This document shows, piece by piece, positions 14,788 through 25,820 of a stretch of DNA of 32,734 bases. Within the stretch, counting starts at the first letter, position 1; each line of letters opens with the position of its first letter. The position numbers and the translations under genes were made by a program. A model generated the notes under the pieces. That model did not search any database, had not been told where the DNA came from, and was given only the letters and a program-made list of their open reading frames with translations. Source of the DNA: Bacteroidales bacterium (GTDB taxonomy: Bacteria > Bacteroidota > Bacteroidia > Bacteroidales > Tenuifilaceae); assembly GCA_025361485.1 (NCBI GenBank), contig JANYLA010000044.1, positions 1 to 32,734 of the forward strand, read 5' to 3'.

Positions 14788-16686
14788 CTATATTTTAATG
14801 ACAGCGCCATCTCCGAACTGAAATTGTTTAAGGCTATGTGAAGGCGATAAAATAAATGGACCAAGTTCAAGCTGTTCCCATCTATTATCTATTTTTTTAA
14901 TCGTCTTTAAATCCATCATCACAACGTTAGGCCAATCTCTACTCGGTTTATCCTGTGAGTATACTTTTCTTGTTCCATCAAACACTACATGCTTAGCCTT
15001 ACCATCCGTATTGTTAACAAAATAAGTATCCCTACTGGGTTCAAAGTTTCCAGCTAAATACCATACAACCATCGAAATATTACTCAAATCAATTTCCTTG
15101 TCAACAAGAATTATGGCTTTCACGTCCTGTAAAGAAGCCATTCTGAATAATCTAGACGACAATTCTCGAGCATCCAAAGATTCTGTCTTGTCAATAGAGA
15201 TGATTAATACAGAAATATTACTCGATAATAATTCTGTATTGTATGCATTTACTCCCGATGGTAAGGGTGATAAATCCTCAATAATCCTTTCTACATCGAT
15301 ATTAATTATTTGTTGGCTATTGCCTCCTTTTTTTGATGTAGCATCAAGAAATATTTTACTGCCAAAACAGGGTTGATCTGAAGCATGATCGAGGACGTCC
15401 AAAGGTCCCTTACTGAAAAATATATCTTTTTCTAAATTTACATTGCTAGAGATATACTGAGCAAGCAGAAAAGAATTATGGATATCAACCGTGCCATCAA
15501 CAGCAACCATAATTTTATTGAACATCATCTGCCCAGCACCCCAAAGCGCATTCATAACCTTGTAGGCATGTCCAGGATAGCTGTTTATGATTTTTACCAC
15601 AGATATATTATGCGCAACGCCCTCCATCGGGAGGCTCATATCCTCTAGCTCTGGCAACATCGACAAACGAATTGGAGCCAAAAAAATTCGCTCTGTTGCT
15701 TTTGCGATATAGGCATCCTCCATTGGAGGAACTCCTACAATAGTTGCAGGGTAAACAGCGTTTTTACGATGTGTTATGCAGGTTACATGAAATCTTGGAT
15801 ACCAATCGGCAAGCGAATAGAATCCGGTATGATCGCCAAATGGTCCTTCCCATACTAATTCTTCACTCGGATCGACATAACCCTCAATAACAAAATCAAC
15901 ATCCTCAGGAACTTCTAAGTCCACCGTAATGCATTTTACCAATTTAACCTTTTTCTTTCTTAAGAACCCCGCAAGTATGTATTCATCTAGATTATCAGGC
16001 ATTGGTGCAGTGGCTGCATAGGTGTAAACCGGATCTCCTCCAAGAGCAACTGCTACGGGCATTAAAGTGCCTTTTTTCTTATGCGCTTCATAATGTCTTG
16101 CACCAACCTTGTGCCGATGCCAGTGCATCCCCGTTTCGTTAGTGGCGAAGACCTGCATACGATACATGCCGATATTCCTTATTCCTGTTTCTGGATCCTT
16201 CGTGTTAACCATCGGAAAAGTAACAAACCTTCCGCCATCAAAAGGCCAGCACTTTAAGATTGGTAACTTTGTAAGATCTGGCGTAAGGTTAACAATATCC
16301 TGACAAGCGCCTTTCCCCGATACTACAATGGGCAACCAATCAGACATTCTTTTCAACTGGGGTAGCATTTTTATCTTCTCCAAAAATGACTCCTTTGGGC
16401 TTGCAAGCTCTTTAAAAAGGGAATTAATGCTTGCTCCAACCTCATCTAAATCATCGACACCTAACGATAAACACATTCTTTTTGTAGAGCCAAAAAGATT
16501 CATTAGCACAGGGAATTCAGTTCCCGTATTCTCGAAGAGCAATGCTTTACCCCCGTCTGGCTGCTTTGAGATTCTATCAACTATCTCAGTCATTTCAAGT
16601 TCAGGATCGACAAATTCCTTAATTCTCAAAAGTTCGTTATTCTTTTCAAGAACCTCAATAAACTCAGTTATACTTTTATATGCCAT
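14788..16686 (-). CDS. UbiD-family prenylated-FMN decarboxylase
   Basis: Enzyme of 632 residues in the UbiD family, which removes or adds a carboxyl group on unsaturated or aromatic acids using prenylated FMN. The family's catalytic triad can be placed: R176 in MYRMQ, E280 and D285 in EGPFGDHTG. Length is near the larger bacterial UbiD members. In Bacteroidota such proteins are usually annotated as menaquinone-biosynthesis decarboxylases, but the substrate is not shown by the sequence. No ubiX (cofactor prenyltransferase) lies in the window. It is downstream of eno on the same strand but separated by a strong terminator, leaving about 34 bp for its own promoter. Confidence 0.88.
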   Translation of the reverse strand: MAYKSITEFIEVLEKNNELLRIKEFVDPELEMTEIVDRISKQPDGGKALLFENTGTEFPVLMNLFGSTKRMCLSLGVDDLDEVGASINSLFKELASPKESFLEKIKMLPQLKRMSDWLPIVVSGKGACQDIVNLTPDLTKLPILKCWPFDGGRFVTFPMVNTKDPETGIRNIGMYRMQVFATNETGMHWHRHKVGARHYEAHKKKGTLMPVAVALGGDPVYTYAATAPMPDNLDEYILAGFLRKKKVKLVKCITVDLEVPEDVDFVIEGYVDPSEELVWEGPFGDHTGFYSLADWYPRFHVTCITHRKNAVYPATIVGVPPMEDAYIAKATERIFLAPIRLSMLPELEDMSLPMEGVAHNISVVKIINSYPGHAYKVMNALWGAGQMMFNKIMVAVDGTVDIHNSFLLAQYISSNVNLEKDIFFSKGPLDVLDHASDQPCFGSKIFLDATSKKGGNSQQIINIDVERIIEDLSPLPSGVNAYNTELLSSNISVLIISIDKTESLDARELSSRLFRMASLQDVKAIILVDKEIDLSNISMVVWYLAGNFEPSRDTYFVNNTDGKAKHVVFDGTRKVYSQDKPSRDWPNVVMMDLKTIKKIDNRWEQLELGPFILSPSHSLKQFQFGDGAVIKI

Positions 16687-16720
16687 CGCTTACAATGAAG
16701 TAGATTGGTTGTGAATATAT

Positions 16721-16751
16721 AAAAAAAAGGTTCCGGTAGCTCCGGAACCTT
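16721..16751 (-). terminator. Strong intrinsic terminator of eno
   Basis: Perfect 10-bp inverted repeat AAGGTTCCGG (16727-16736) and CCGGAACCTT (16742-16751) with a 5-base loop. On the minus strand it is followed by a run of eight T (16728-16721). It begins 24 bp after the eno stop. Confidence 0.92.
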
Positions 16752-16774
16752 CTCTTATTTAGAAATGATTTTGC

Positions 16775-18079
<1,305 letters not shown>

Positions 18080-18110
18080 TTAAAATTTAAAAAACACTTG
18101 TAAAATTAAT

Positions 18111-18144
18111 AAAAAAAGGGATATGGTTATTAACCTATCCCTTT
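18111..18144 (-). terminator. Terminator at the end of the ribosomal protein cluster
   Basis: TATCCCTTT (18136-18144) pairs with AAAGGGATA (18115-18123), and inner GGTTA/TAACC can extend the stem. A minus-strand T-run covers 18117-18111. It starts 24 bp after the rplQ stop and ends the long S10-spc-alpha transcription unit before eno. Confidence 0.88.
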
Positions 18145-18168
18145 ACTCTATTCAAATAATCGATTCGA

Positions 18169-18678
18169 TTACTCAGATTTCTCTTCAGTTGATTCTGGCT
18201 GAGTTTCCTCGTGTTTTGTTTCAACAACCTTGGCTTCAGCAACTGACTCCTCCTTTTTAGCCTTAGCACCACGACGGGTTTTCTTAGCTACGGGTTTAGC
18301 AGATTCTTTAACGTAAGTTGTATTGTAATCAACTAGTTCAATTATACACATATCAGCATTATCACCCATACGAGAACCAGTTTTTAAAATTCTGGTGTAA
18401 CCACCTGGACGATCCGCAACTTTTACTGCAACATCACGAAACAGTTCAGATACAGCGTATTTATCTTTTAAATAGCTAAATACAGTACGGCGTGAATGAG
18501 TGGTATCGTTCTTACCTTTAGTAATTAAAGGCTCTACGTAAGATCTTAAGGCTTTTGCTTTAGCAATGGTTGTCGTAATTCTTTTTTTAAGAATTAGCGA
18601 GGTTGCCATATTTGCAAGCATTGCCTTACGGTGAGAGCTGGTCCTGCTTAAATGGTTAAACTTCTTATTATGTCTCAT
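18169..18678 (-). CDS. rplQ: 50S ribosomal protein L17, with C-terminal extension
   Basis: Large-subunit protein bL17, 169 residues. The conserved body (1 to about 118) starts [20 protein letters not shown], the normal family opening. After about residue 119 comes a charged low-complexity tail of roughly 50 residues, first Lys/Arg/Ala-rich ([15 protein letters not shown]) and then Glu/Thr-rich. Long acidic-basic tails on L17 are common in Bacteroidota. The last gene of the cluster: its start is 5 bp after the rpoA stop, with an AAGGA nine bases upstream that lies inside rpoA. Confidence 0.97.
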   Translation of the reverse strand: MRHNKKFNHLSRTSSHRKAMLANMATSLILKKRITTTIAKAKALRSYVEPLITKGKNDTTHSRRTVFSYLKDKYAVSELFRDVAVKVADRPGGYTRILKTGSRMGDNADMCIIELVDYNTTYVKESAKPVAKKTRRGAKAKKEESVAEAKVVETKHEETQPESTEEKSE

Positions 18679-18683
18679 CGCAG

Positions 18684-19676
18684 TTAATCCTTGTCAAGTT
18701 TATATTTTGCAATATCCATACCGAAGGATAAATTCATTGCCTCCAGCAGGTCTTCAAGTTCGGTAAGAGATTTCTTACCAAAATTTCTGAATTTAAGTAG
18801 GTCGTTCTTATTGAACGATACAAGTTGACCTAAAGTCTCAACATCAGCTGCTTTTAAACAATTCAAAGCACGAACTGACAGGTCAAGGTCAACAAGTTTA
18901 TTCTTAAGAAGCTGACGCATGTGTAAAACCTCCTCATCAAACTCTTCGTTGGAGTATTTATCATCAGCATCAAGCGTAATCTTCTCATCTGAAAATAGCA
19001 TGAAATGGTAGATAAGAATTTTGGCTGCTTCTTTTAGCGCATCCTTTGGATGGATTGATCCATCAGTGAATATCTCAACGATGAGCTTTTCGTAGTCAGT
19101 TTTTTGTTCTACACGGTAATTCTCAATCGAGTATCTAACATTTTTAATAGGGGTATGGATTGAATCGATTGGTACGACTCCAAACTCACCATCTTCAGGT
19201 TTATTCTCCTCTGATGGGATATATCCCCGACCTTTATTAATATAGAACTCAATCTCGAGTTTAACATCAGGATCCATTCTACAAATAATCAATTCAGGGT
19301 TTAACACCTTAAAGTTACTTGTAAAGTTTGATAGGAATCCAGCTTTCAACTCGCTCTGACCGGAAATATTTACGGTAACCTTTTCGTAGTCTTCTCCTTC
19401 AACTACTCTTTTAAAGCGAATTTGCTTAAGGTTGAGCACGATTTCGGTAACATCCTCCATAACACCAGGAATAGTTGTGAATTCGTGATCTACACCGGAA
19501 ACTTTTATCCAGGTTATGGCATATCCTTCAAGTGATGATAAAAGGATTCTCCTCAAAGCGTTGCCCACCGTGATACCATAGCCTGGCTCAAGAGGACGAA
19601 ACTCGAATTTTCCGTACTGTTCGGTAGATTCAAGCATAATAACCTTATCGGGTTTTTGAAATGCCAATATAGCCAT
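18684..19676 (-). CDS. rpoA: DNA-directed RNA polymerase subunit alpha
   Basis: RNA polymerase alpha subunit, 330 residues. The N-terminal dimerisation and assembly domain (about 1-235) has the [20 protein letters not shown] block. A short linker leads to the C-terminal domain (about 255-325) with the helix-hairpin-helix sequence [13 protein letters not shown] and [14 protein letters not shown] that contacts UP-element DNA and activators. Length is normal. It sits between rpsD and rplQ, as in the alpha operon of most bacteria. Confidence 0.98.
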   Translation of the reverse strand: MAILAFQKPDKVIMLESTEQYGKFEFRPLEPGYGITVGNALRRILLSSLEGYAITWIKVSGVDHEFTTIPGVMEDVTEIVLNLKQIRFKRVVEGEDYEKVTVNISGQSELKAGFLSNFTSNFKVLNPELIICRMDPDVKLEIEFYINKGRGYIPSEENKPEDGEFGVVPIDSIHTPIKNVRYSIENYRVEQKTDYEKLIVEIFTDGSIHPKDALKEAAKILIYHFMLFSDEKITLDADDKYSNEEFDEEVLHMRQLLKNKLVDLDLSVRALNCLKAADVETLGQLVSFNKNDLLKFRNFGKKSLTELEDLLEAMNLSFGMDIAKYKLDKD

Positions 19677-19691
19677 ATGGTATAGGTATTT

Positions 19692-20300
19692 TTACTTAGA
19701 GTAAAGTTCAACAATTAACTGTTCTTTTATATTCTCAGGAATTTCAGATCTCTCAGGAATATTGATAAATTTTCCTGAATAAGATTCTTTATCCCACTCT
19801 AACCATGAATATTTGGTATGACGGTTAGATGAAATAGCATCGGTAATAACTTCTAACGATTGTGATCTTTCGCGAACACCTACAACCTCACCTTTTTTCA
19901 AAGTGTAAGATGCAATGTTTACTACTTTACCGTTAACAGTTATATGCCTATGGCTTACAAGTTGACGTGCTGCAGCTCTTGTAGGAGCTAACCCAAAACG
20001 GAAAACAACATTATCGAGTCTTGCCTCGAGCAGTTGTAATAGCGTTTCACCAGTAATACCTTTGCTCTGTGAAGCTTTATGGAATAGGTTCTCAAACTGT
20101 TTTTCTAGAACGCCATAAATATGCTTGGCTTTCTGCTTCTCTTGAAGCTGAACACCATATTCCGAAAGTTTCTTTCGTTTCTTTGACACTCCATGCATTC
20201 CTGGAGGGTAGTTCTTCTTCTCGTAATATTTGTCTGGTCCAAAAATGGGCTCACCAAACTTACGGGCGATTCTAGTACGTGGTCCAATATATCTTGCCAT
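19692..20300 (-). CDS. rpsD: 30S ribosomal protein S4 (zinc-free type)
   Basis: Small-subunit assembly protein uS4, 202 residues, binding the 16S 5' domain. It starts [17 protein letters not shown]. The N-terminal segment lacks the CxxC pairs of zinc-binding S4 forms, having only [14 protein letters not shown] there. The S4 RNA-binding domain (about 93-155) has the [27 protein letters not shown] block. In many bacteria S4 also represses its own operon; that is not shown here. Confidence 0.97.
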   Translation of the reverse strand: MARYIGPRTRIARKFGEPIFGPDKYYEKKNYPPGMHGVSKKRKKLSEYGVQLQEKQKAKHIYGVLEKQFENLFHKASQSKGITGETLLQLLEARLDNVVFRFGLAPTRAAARQLVSHRHITVNGKVVNIASYTLKKGEVVGVRERSQSLEVITDAISSNRHTKYSWLEWDKESYSGKFINIPERSEIPENIKEQLIVELYSK

Positions 20301-20338
20301 TACTTAAAAAAGTTAATTTATTAGTAGATTAAAAATCG

Positions 20339-20728
20339 TTAAACCCTACGACGTTTAGGTGGACGACATCCATTATGAGGAAGCGGAGTCACATCAACGA
20401 TTTCAGTTACTTCGATTCCGGTTGCGTTGATTGTACGCATTGCAGATTCACGTCCTGAGCCTGGTCCTTTTACAAAAACCTTAACCTTACGTAAGCCTAA
20501 GTCGTAAGCAACCTTAGAGCAATCAGCGGCAGCAGTTTGGGCTGCATATGGAGTATTCTTTTTAGAACCTCTAAAGCCCATCTTTCCCGATGACGACCAA
20601 GATATCACTTGACCAGTGCTATTGGTTAAGGAAATAATAATATTGTTGAAGGAAGAGTGGATGTGAGCTTGTCCCACGGGATCTACTTTTACTACTTTCT
20701 TCTTTACTGTTCCTGTCTTCTTTGCCAT
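20339..20728 (-). CDS. rpsK: 30S ribosomal protein S11
   Basis: uS11, 129 residues, in the platform of the small subunit near the mRNA exit. The conserved [15 protein letters not shown] block follows a basic N-terminus, and the C-terminus is the family-typical [17 protein letters not shown]. An AGGA seven bases before the ATG is a partial Shine-Dalgarno match, unusual in this cluster. The gene starts 9 bp after the rpsM stop. Confidence 0.98.
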   Translation of the reverse strand: MAKKTGTVKKKVVKVDPVGQAHIHSSFNNIIISLTNSTGQVISWSSSGKMGFRGSKKNTPYAAQTAAADCSKVAYDLGLRKVKVFVKGPGSGRESAMRTINATGIEVTEIVDVTPLPHNGCRPPKRRRV

Positions 20729-20737
20729 AGTTATTTC

Positions 20738-21115
20738 CTATTTAGTAGCTTTTTTCTTATTGGCAACGGTTTTCTTGCGACCCTTACGAGTACGCGCATT
20801 GTTCTTGGTACTTTGACCTCTTACAGGTAACCCAAGACGATGTCGAATTCCGCGATAACATCCAATATCCATCAACCTTTTGATGTTAAGCTGTACAGAT
20901 GATCGGAGTTCGCCCTCTACTTTATAGCCATCATTAAGGATAGAGCGGATTGCGTTGATATTATCATCGTTCCAGTCTTTAACCTTAACGTCGTAGCCCA
21001 CTCCTGCTTGTTCCAGAATTTTGCGTGCGCTACTACGGGCTATACCGTAGATGTAAGTTAGGGCAACCTCTCCCCTTTTGTTCTTTGGCAAGTCTACACC
21101 AACGATTCGTGCCAT
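20738..21115 (-). CDS. rpsM: 30S ribosomal protein S13
   Basis: uS13, 125 residues, in the head of the small subunit, contacting P-site tRNA and the B1 bridges. It starts [26 protein letters not shown]-like (here [10 protein letters not shown]). The helix-two-turn-helix body and the basic tail with [14 protein letters not shown] are present. It follows rpmJ by 44 bp. Confidence 0.98.
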   Translation of the reverse strand: MARIVGVDLPKNKRGEVALTYIYGIARSSARKILEQAGVGYDVKVKDWNDDNINAIRSILNDGYKVEGELRSSVQLNIKRLMDIGCYRGIRHRLGLPVRGQSTKNNARTRKGRKKTVANKKKATK

Positions 21116-21159
21116 ATTTTTACTTTAAAAAATTAGGGTACAAAGTTAATTAAATTTAT

Positions 21160-21276
21160 TTATCCTTGACGTTGTTTGAACTTTGGATTTTTTTTATTAA
21201 TCACATACAAACGTCCGTTACGCCTAACGATTTTACAATCGGCACTGCGTTTCTTAATTGATACTCTTACTTTCAT
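21160..21276 (-). CDS. rpmJ: 50S ribosomal protein L36 (zinc-free type)
   Basis: bL36, 38 residues, easily missed because of its size. The translation begins [20 protein letters not shown] and ends NPKFKQRQG. The zinc-ribbon ligands of the C+ form are mostly lost: only one Cys (residue 14) remains, with Ser/Arg/Asn at the other positions, so it cannot bind zinc in the usual way. The ATG at 21274-21276 follows infA by 23 bp, and the order infA-rpmJ-rpsM is the normal one. Confidence 0.96.
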   Translation of the reverse strand: MKVRVSIKKRSADCKIVRRNGRLYVINKKNPKFKQRQG

Positions 21277-21299
21277 CGTAACAAAGTGTTATCAAATGT

Positions 21300-21518
21300 T
21301 TATTTATACCTAAAAGTAATTCTACCTTTAGTTAAATCATAAGGCGACATTTCAACTCTAACCTTATCACCAGGAAGGATTTTGATATAGTGCATCCTCA
21401 TCTTTCCCGATATATGAGCGGTAATTACGTGCCCATTATCTAGTTCTACTCTAAACATAGCATTTGATAGAGCCTCGATAATTGTTCCGTCCTTCTCAAT
21501 TGCAGGTTGTTTTGACAT
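21300..21518 (-). CDS. infA: Translation initiation factor IF-1
   Basis: 72-residue S1-like OB-fold factor that occupies the ribosomal A site during initiation. It has the conserved [20 protein letters not shown] and the ending [11 protein letters not shown]. The translation start has a perfect AGGAGG four bases upstream of the ATG, overlapping the map stop codon; this is the only full Shine-Dalgarno sequence I saw among the roughly 30 genes of the cluster. Confidence 0.98.
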   Translation of the reverse strand: MSKQPAIEKDGTIIEALSNAMFRVELDNGHVITAHISGKMRMHYIKILPGDKVRVEMSPYDLTKGRITFRYK

Positions 21519-21520
21519 AT

Positions 21521-21530
21521 TGCCTCCTAA
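21521..21530 (-). promoter_or_regulatory. Perfect Shine-Dalgarno for infA overlapping map stop
   Basis: Read on the minus strand, TAGGAGGCAATATG places AGGAGG four bases before the infA ATG, and its TAG is the map stop codon. Bacteroidota ribosomes generally make little use of this interaction, so the motif stands out from its neighbours. Confidence 0.7.
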
Positions 21531-22306
21531 TTAGCTGCTTTTAAAACTTCATCAATGTACTTGAAGGTAGATAATCTTTCTGCCTTCCCTTTTCTAATAA
21601 CTACGGCTAGTTCAAAATGTGCAGAAGGTTTCCCGTCTGCTGTTCTGATAGTCCATCCATCGCGTTCCTGAATTACCTCTTTGCCGCCCATGTTAATCAT
21701 TGGCTCAATACAGATAACCATTCCGCTGATCAGTTTTAGTCCATTTCCTCTTGTCCCATAATTAGGAACTTCGGGTTTTTCGTGCATATTTCGCCCAAGA
21801 CCATGACCTACCAATTCTCGAACTACGGAATATCCATTACTCTCAGCATGATGCTGAACAGCATTAGAAATATCCCCAACTCTTAAACCATCGACTGCTT
21901 TATCGATTCCTAGATCCAAACATTCACGGGTTACCTTAATCAGCCGCTGCACTTCGGGTGAAACTTCACCAATTGTAAAGGTGTAAGCCGAATCACCATA
22001 AAAACCATGCATAAAGGTTCCGCAATCTACGGATACTATATCGCCATCCTTTAAAGCAACGCTTTTAGGGATACCGTGCACAACAGCGCTATTAACTGAA
22101 GTACAAAGAGTGTTAGGGTAGCCATTATAACCAAGGAATCCAGGTTTTGCACCATTATCCCTTATAAACTCCTCTGCTCGCTTGTCGAGTTCAAGAGTGG
22201 TTACCCCGGGGTGAATTAATTTTGCTACCTCTGCTAACGCTTTTGAAACTAGTTCATTGTTTAGCCTAAGTATCTCAATCTCCTCCTCCGTTTTTGCCAA
22301 TACCAT
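21527..22306 (-). CDS. map: Type I methionine aminopeptidase
   Basis: 259-residue cytoplasmic metalloenzyme that removes the initiator Met from new proteins. The five metal ligands of the family can be placed in order: Asp in SVDCGTF, Asp in GFYGDSAY, His in [13 protein letters not shown], Glu in CIEPMI, and Glu in HFELAVVI. Length and lack of an N-terminal zinc-finger extension fit the simple bacterial form. It lies between secY and infA, a common arrangement in which adk is absent from this position. Confidence 0.97.
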   Translation of the reverse strand: MVLAKTEEEIEILRLNNELVSKALAEVAKLIHPGVTTLELDKRAEEFIRDNGAKPGFLGYNGYPNTLCTSVNSAVVHGIPKSVALKDGDIVSVDCGTFMHGFYGDSAYTFTIGEVSPEVQRLIKVTRECLDLGIDKAVDGLRVGDISNAVQHHAESNGYSVVRELVGHGLGRNMHEKPEVPNYGTRGNGLKLISGMVICIEPMINMGGKEVIQERDGWTIRTADGKPSAHFELAVVIRKGKAERLSTFKYIDEVLKAAN

Positions 22307-22326
22307 TAGATAAAGAACTTAACTGT

Positions 22327-23670
22327 CTAAACTGTTCTACCTTTTATTCTTCCACTCTTCATAAGGCCATCATAATGCCTCATGAGTAAGTGACTTTCGA
22401 TTTGCTGTAGTGTATCAAGTACAACTCCGATTAAAATAAGCAATGAAGTTCCACCAAAAAACTGAGCAAATTGATTACTTATACCCAGCATTCTTGCAAA
22501 TGCAGGTAGAATAGCAACCATTGCTAAAAAGATTGAGCCAGGTAAAGTGATTCTCGACATGATAGTATCGAGATATTCTACTGTTTTTTTACCAGGCTTA
22601 ACACCTGGAATAAATCCACCATTTTTCTTCATATCCTCTGCCATTTGGCTAGGATTGATTGTAATAGCGGTATAGAAATAGGTAAATGCGATGATTAGAA
22701 TTGCATAGGTGAAATTATACCAAAATCCATTCATGTTTGAAAAGGTAGCAGCAATACCGCTTGTTGCACTAGTATCGAACTTACTCAACATCATTGGTAC
22801 AAACATTAAAGCCTGTGCAAAGATAATAGGCATAACTCCAGCAGCATTAACCTTTAAAGGTATGTACTGACGAACACCCCCATACTGTTTGTTTCCTACA
22901 ATACGTTTTGCATATTGCACAGGTATCTTTCTTGTTCCCTGAATTAATAGGATAGAAAACATGAAAATAGCAAACAGTAGAACCATCTCAACAAGAAACA
23001 TAACCAATCCTCCTCCTGCAACCTCTTCAATTCTTGAAGCAAACTCTGAGGTTAATGCAAAGGGTAAACGAGCAATAATACCAATCATAATAATCATTGA
23101 AATACCATTACCTATACCTTTATCGGTTATCTTCTCACCTAACCACATAACAAACATCGTTCCTGCTATCAATATGATAGTTGATGGCAACACAAATGTC
23201 ATCCAAAAAGCGCTGCTTGTAGGATCTATCACAAAAGCAGATCCTGGCAATTGGTATGTCAGGTTTGTAAGATAGGCTGGTGCTTGTAATGCAAGAATAA
23301 TTACAGTTAAGTAACGTGTAATCTGATTCATCTTACGACGTCCACTCTCACCTTCCTTCTGGAGTCTCTGGAAATAAGGAATTGCAATCCCTAGTAGTTG
23401 AACTACGATTGATGCAGAAATGTAAGGCATAATACCCAATGCAAAGATTGATGCATTATGGAAAGCGCCACCCGAAAACATATCGAGTAGACCCATAATA
23501 CCTTCACTAGTTTGCTTCTTTAAGCCAGCAAGCTGCGAAGGGTCAATGCCAGGTAATACTACATAACTACCCAAGCGATAAATTAACAGAATACCAAGCG
23601 TATAGAGAATTCGCTGACGCAAATCCTCTATCTTGGCAATATTCTTTATAGTGTTAAAAAAAGCTTTCAT
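22327..23670 (-). CDS. secY: Preprotein translocase subunit SecY
   Basis: Channel-forming subunit of the Sec translocon, 447 residues and ten membrane spans. It shows the family's GIMPYISASIVVQLL segment and the plug-helix region LLDMFSGGAFHNASIFALG. The cytoplasmic loops with KEGESGRRKMNQITRY and the C-terminal loop GVKPGKKTVEYLD contact SecA and the ribosome. The ATG at 23668-23670 is chosen; a TTG directly before it would add one residue. It starts 4 bp after the rplO stop. Confidence 0.97.
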   Translation of the reverse strand: MKAFFNTIKNIAKIEDLRQRILYTLGILLIYRLGSYVVLPGIDPSQLAGLKKQTSEGIMGLLDMFSGGAFHNASIFALGIMPYISASIVVQLLGIAIPYFQRLQKEGESGRRKMNQITRYLTVIILALQAPAYLTNLTYQLPGSAFVIDPTSSAFWMTFVLPSTIILIAGTMFVMWLGEKITDKGIGNGISMIIMIGIIARLPFALTSEFASRIEEVAGGGLVMFLVEMVLLFAIFMFSILLIQGTRKIPVQYAKRIVGNKQYGGVRQYIPLKVNAAGVMPIIFAQALMFVPMMLSKFDTSATSGIAATFSNMNGFWYNFTYAILIIAFTYFYTAITINPSQMAEDMKKNGGFIPGVKPGKKTVEYLDTIMSRITLPGSIFLAMVAILPAFARMLGISNQFAQFFGGTSLLILIGVVLDTLQQIESHLLMRHYDGLMKSGRIKGRTV

Positions 23671-23674
23671 CAAA

Positions 23675-24121
23675 CTATAGTTTTACAGCTGTACCATTTT
23701 GTGCTTCAATTGCTTCAATCGCTTTCTTAGAAAAAGCATGTGCTTTAACGTCAATCTTAATTGTTAATGCGCCATTTCCAAGGATCTTAACATTATCGTT
23801 CTTGGATGCAATGCCAGCATCAATTAGGGTTTGTACGTCGATGGTTGTTAAACCATTCTTTTCGGCTAGCAATTGTAAAACATCAATATTGATGGCTTTA
23901 AACTCCTTGCGAAATCTATTCTTAAACCCAAATTTGGGTAAGCGACGCTGCAATGGCATCTGACCACCTTCGAAGCCTGCCTTTCTGGAATAACCAGATC
24001 TTGACTGTGCTCCTTTATGACCTCTTGTAGAGGTTCCTCCGTGACCCGAACCCTGTCCACGACCAATTCTTTTGTCGTGATGAGTAGATCCTTTTGCAGG
24101 TGTTAAATTATTTAAATTCAT
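23675..24121 (-). CDS. rplO: 50S ribosomal protein L15
   Basis: uL15, 148 residues, a late-assembly large-subunit protein. It has the Gly-rich, basic N-terminal arm ([18 protein letters not shown]) and the compact C-terminal domain with [15 protein letters not shown]. The gene sits between rpmD and secY as usual. Confidence 0.97.
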   Translation of the reverse strand: MNLNNLTPAKGSTHHDKRIGRGQGSGHGGTSTRGHKGAQSRSGYSRKAGFEGGQMPLQRRLPKFGFKNRFRKEFKAINIDVLQLLAEKNGLTTIDVQTLIDAGIASKNDNVKILGNGALTIKIDVKAHAFSKKAIEAIEAQNGTAVKL

Positions 24122-24156
24122 AGTTGAAATTGCATTTTAAATGTTTATGCAAGCTA

Positions 24157-24330
24157 TTATTCAACGCGTACAAGGTGCTTAACCTTTTCTATCATACCAA
24201 GAATTTGAGGAGTTACCTCATGCTCAACGGTGTGATTGATACGTCTTAGACCAAGAGATTCAAGATTCAAACGCTGACGCTTCGAACTTCCAATCTTACT
24301 CCTGATCTGTGTTATTTTTACTTTAGCCAT
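24157..24330 (-). CDS. rpmD: 50S ribosomal protein L30
   Basis: uL30, 57 residues, too short for common size cut-offs. The translation runs from MAKVKITQIRSKIGSSKRQR through NLESLGLRRINHTVEHE to HLVRVE. This is the typical bacterial L30 pattern of a beta-alpha-beta fold. ATG at 24328-24330, TAA at 24157-24159; located between rpsE and rplO as expected. Confidence 0.96.
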   Translation of the reverse strand: MAKVKITQIRSKIGSSKRQRLNLESLGLRRINHTVEHEVTPQILGMIEKVKHLVRVE

Positions 24331-24341
24331 AGTTTCTTAAT

Positions 24342-24863
24342 CTAACCGTTAAAAACTTTATTTAAAGAAACTCCACGGAGTTCAGCAATGCTTTGAGCAT
24401 CCCTCAATTCAAGAAGTGCCATAACAGTTGCCTTTACCAGGTTGTGAGGGTTTGATGAACCCTTAGATTTTGCTAATACGTCAGTAACGCCAACGCTTTC
24501 AAGTACGGCGCGCATTGCACCTCCTGCTTTAACGCCGGTACCATGAGATGCAGGTTTAATAAAAACACTTGCACCGCCATATTTAGCTAACTGTTCGTGA
24601 GGAATAGTTCCTTTAAAAACGGGAACTTTAACCAAGTTCTTTTTAGCGTCTTCAACACCCTTAGATATTGCGGTTGTTACCTCGCTTGCTTTACCAAGGC
24701 CATACCCAACAATACCATTTTCGTTTCCAACAACAACTATTGCAGAGAAACTGAATGTTCGTCCACCTTTTGTAACTTTGGTTACCCTTTGAATGCTAAC
24801 CAGTCTATCTTTAAGTTCAAGATCGCTGGATTTAACTCTTCTTATATTCGTATTTGCTGACAT
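24342..24863 (-). CDS. rpsE: 30S ribosomal protein S5
   Basis: uS5, 173 residues, near the mRNA entry tunnel and important for decoding accuracy. The dsRNA-binding-like N-terminal domain contains the [20 protein letters not shown] block, followed by the [19 protein letters not shown] motif. A GTG at 24869, overlapping the rplR stop, could add two residues, but ATG 24863 ([10 protein letters not shown]) is the more natural start and lies 5 bp after that stop. Confidence 0.97.
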   Translation of the reverse strand: MSANTNIRRVKSSDLELKDRLVSIQRVTKVTKGGRTFSFSAIVVVGNENGIVGYGLGKASEVTTAISKGVEDAKKNLVKVPVFKGTIPHEQLAKYGGASVFIKPASHGTGVKAGGAMRAVLESVGVTDVLAKSKGSSNPHNLVKATVMALLELRDAQSIAELRGVSLNKVFNG

Positions 24864-24868
24864 ATCCA

Positions 24869-25228
24869 CTAAATTTTTAGTCCGCCTTCTCTTGCTGCAT
24901 CAGCCAAAGCCTTAACGCGGCCATGATAAAGGTAACCATTACGGTCGAAAACAACCTCTGATATACCTTTTTCGATTGCAACCTTAGCGGCAAGTTGTCC
25001 TACAAGACGAGCCTGTTCGGTTTTATTTATACTGGTTTTCTCCTTAATATCCTTCACTAATGATGAAGCAGCGGCTAGCGTAACGCCTTTTGAATCGTCG
25101 ATAAGTTGAACATAGATATCAGTGTTGCTCCTGAAAACCGTTAAACGGGGCCTCTCGGTAGTACCGGAAATTCTCTTGCGGATTCTCCTCTTAATTCGGA
25201 GCCTTCTCTCTGATTTTGTCAAAGCCAT
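24869..25228 (-). CDS. rplR: 50S ribosomal protein L18
   Basis: uL18, 119 residues, binds 5S rRNA in the central protuberance with L5. It has the [21 protein letters not shown] block and the ending [26 protein letters not shown]. Ends in TAG at 24869-24871, five bases before the rpsE ATG. Confidence 0.97.
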   Translation of the reverse strand: MALTKSERRLRIKRRIRKRISGTTERPRLTVFRSNTDIYVQLIDDSKGVTLAAASSLVKDIKEKTSINKTEQARLVGQLAAKVAIEKGISEVVFDRNGYLYHGRVKALADAAREGGLKI

Positions 25229-25247
25229 TTTTAGACAGTTTTAAAGG

Positions 25248-25802
25248 TTATGCACCAGCTGATTTACCAGCTTTTCTTCTTAATACTTCGCCTACAAACT
25301 TAATACCCTTGCCTTTGTATGGTTCAGGTTTTCTGAGTGAGCGAATTTTAGCTGCTACTACTCCAATGAGTTGCTTATCGTTGCTTCGTAGGGTTATAGT
25401 AGGGTTACCTCTACGCTCCGTTTTAGCTTCTACTTTTACTTCGTTTGGAAGTAAAACATGAATATCATGTGAAAAGCCAAGGCTAAGTTCTAGAACTTGT
25501 CCTTTAGCTTCGGCCTTGTAACCGACACCCACTAATTCTTGCTGAAGTTCCCATCCCGTCGAAACACCAATAACCATATTATTGACTAATGCACGATACA
25601 AACCATGCATCGAACGATGACGTTTTTGGTCTGTTGGTCTGGTGAGAACAACAGAATCTCCCTCTAAGTTAATAGTGATGTCAGGGTCAACTTTCTGGGA
25701 TAACTCCCCCAGAGGGCCTTTTACGCTTACCACATTATCAGCGCTAATCTTAACGCTTACACCCTTTGGCAAGTTTACAGGTTTTTTTCCGATCCTCGAC
25801 AT
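25248..25802 (-). CDS. rplF: 50S ribosomal protein L6
   Basis: uL6, 184 residues, made of two related domains near the factor-binding site of the large subunit. It starts MSRIGKKPVNLPKGV, and the second domain ends with the signature KPEPYKGKGIKFVGEVLRRKAGKS (KGKGI block). Normal length and position between rpsH and rplR. Confidence 0.97.
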   Translation of the reverse strand: MSRIGKKPVNLPKGVSVKISADNVVSVKGPLGELSQKVDPDITINLEGDSVVLTRPTDQKRHRSMHGLYRALVNNMVIGVSTGWELQQELVGVGYKAEAKGQVLELSLGFSHDIHVLLPNEVKVEAKTERRGNPTITLRSNDKQLIGVVAAKIRSLRKPEPYKGKGIKFVGEVLRRKAGKSAGA

Positions 25803-25820
25803 TTGTAATTATTGTTAAAT

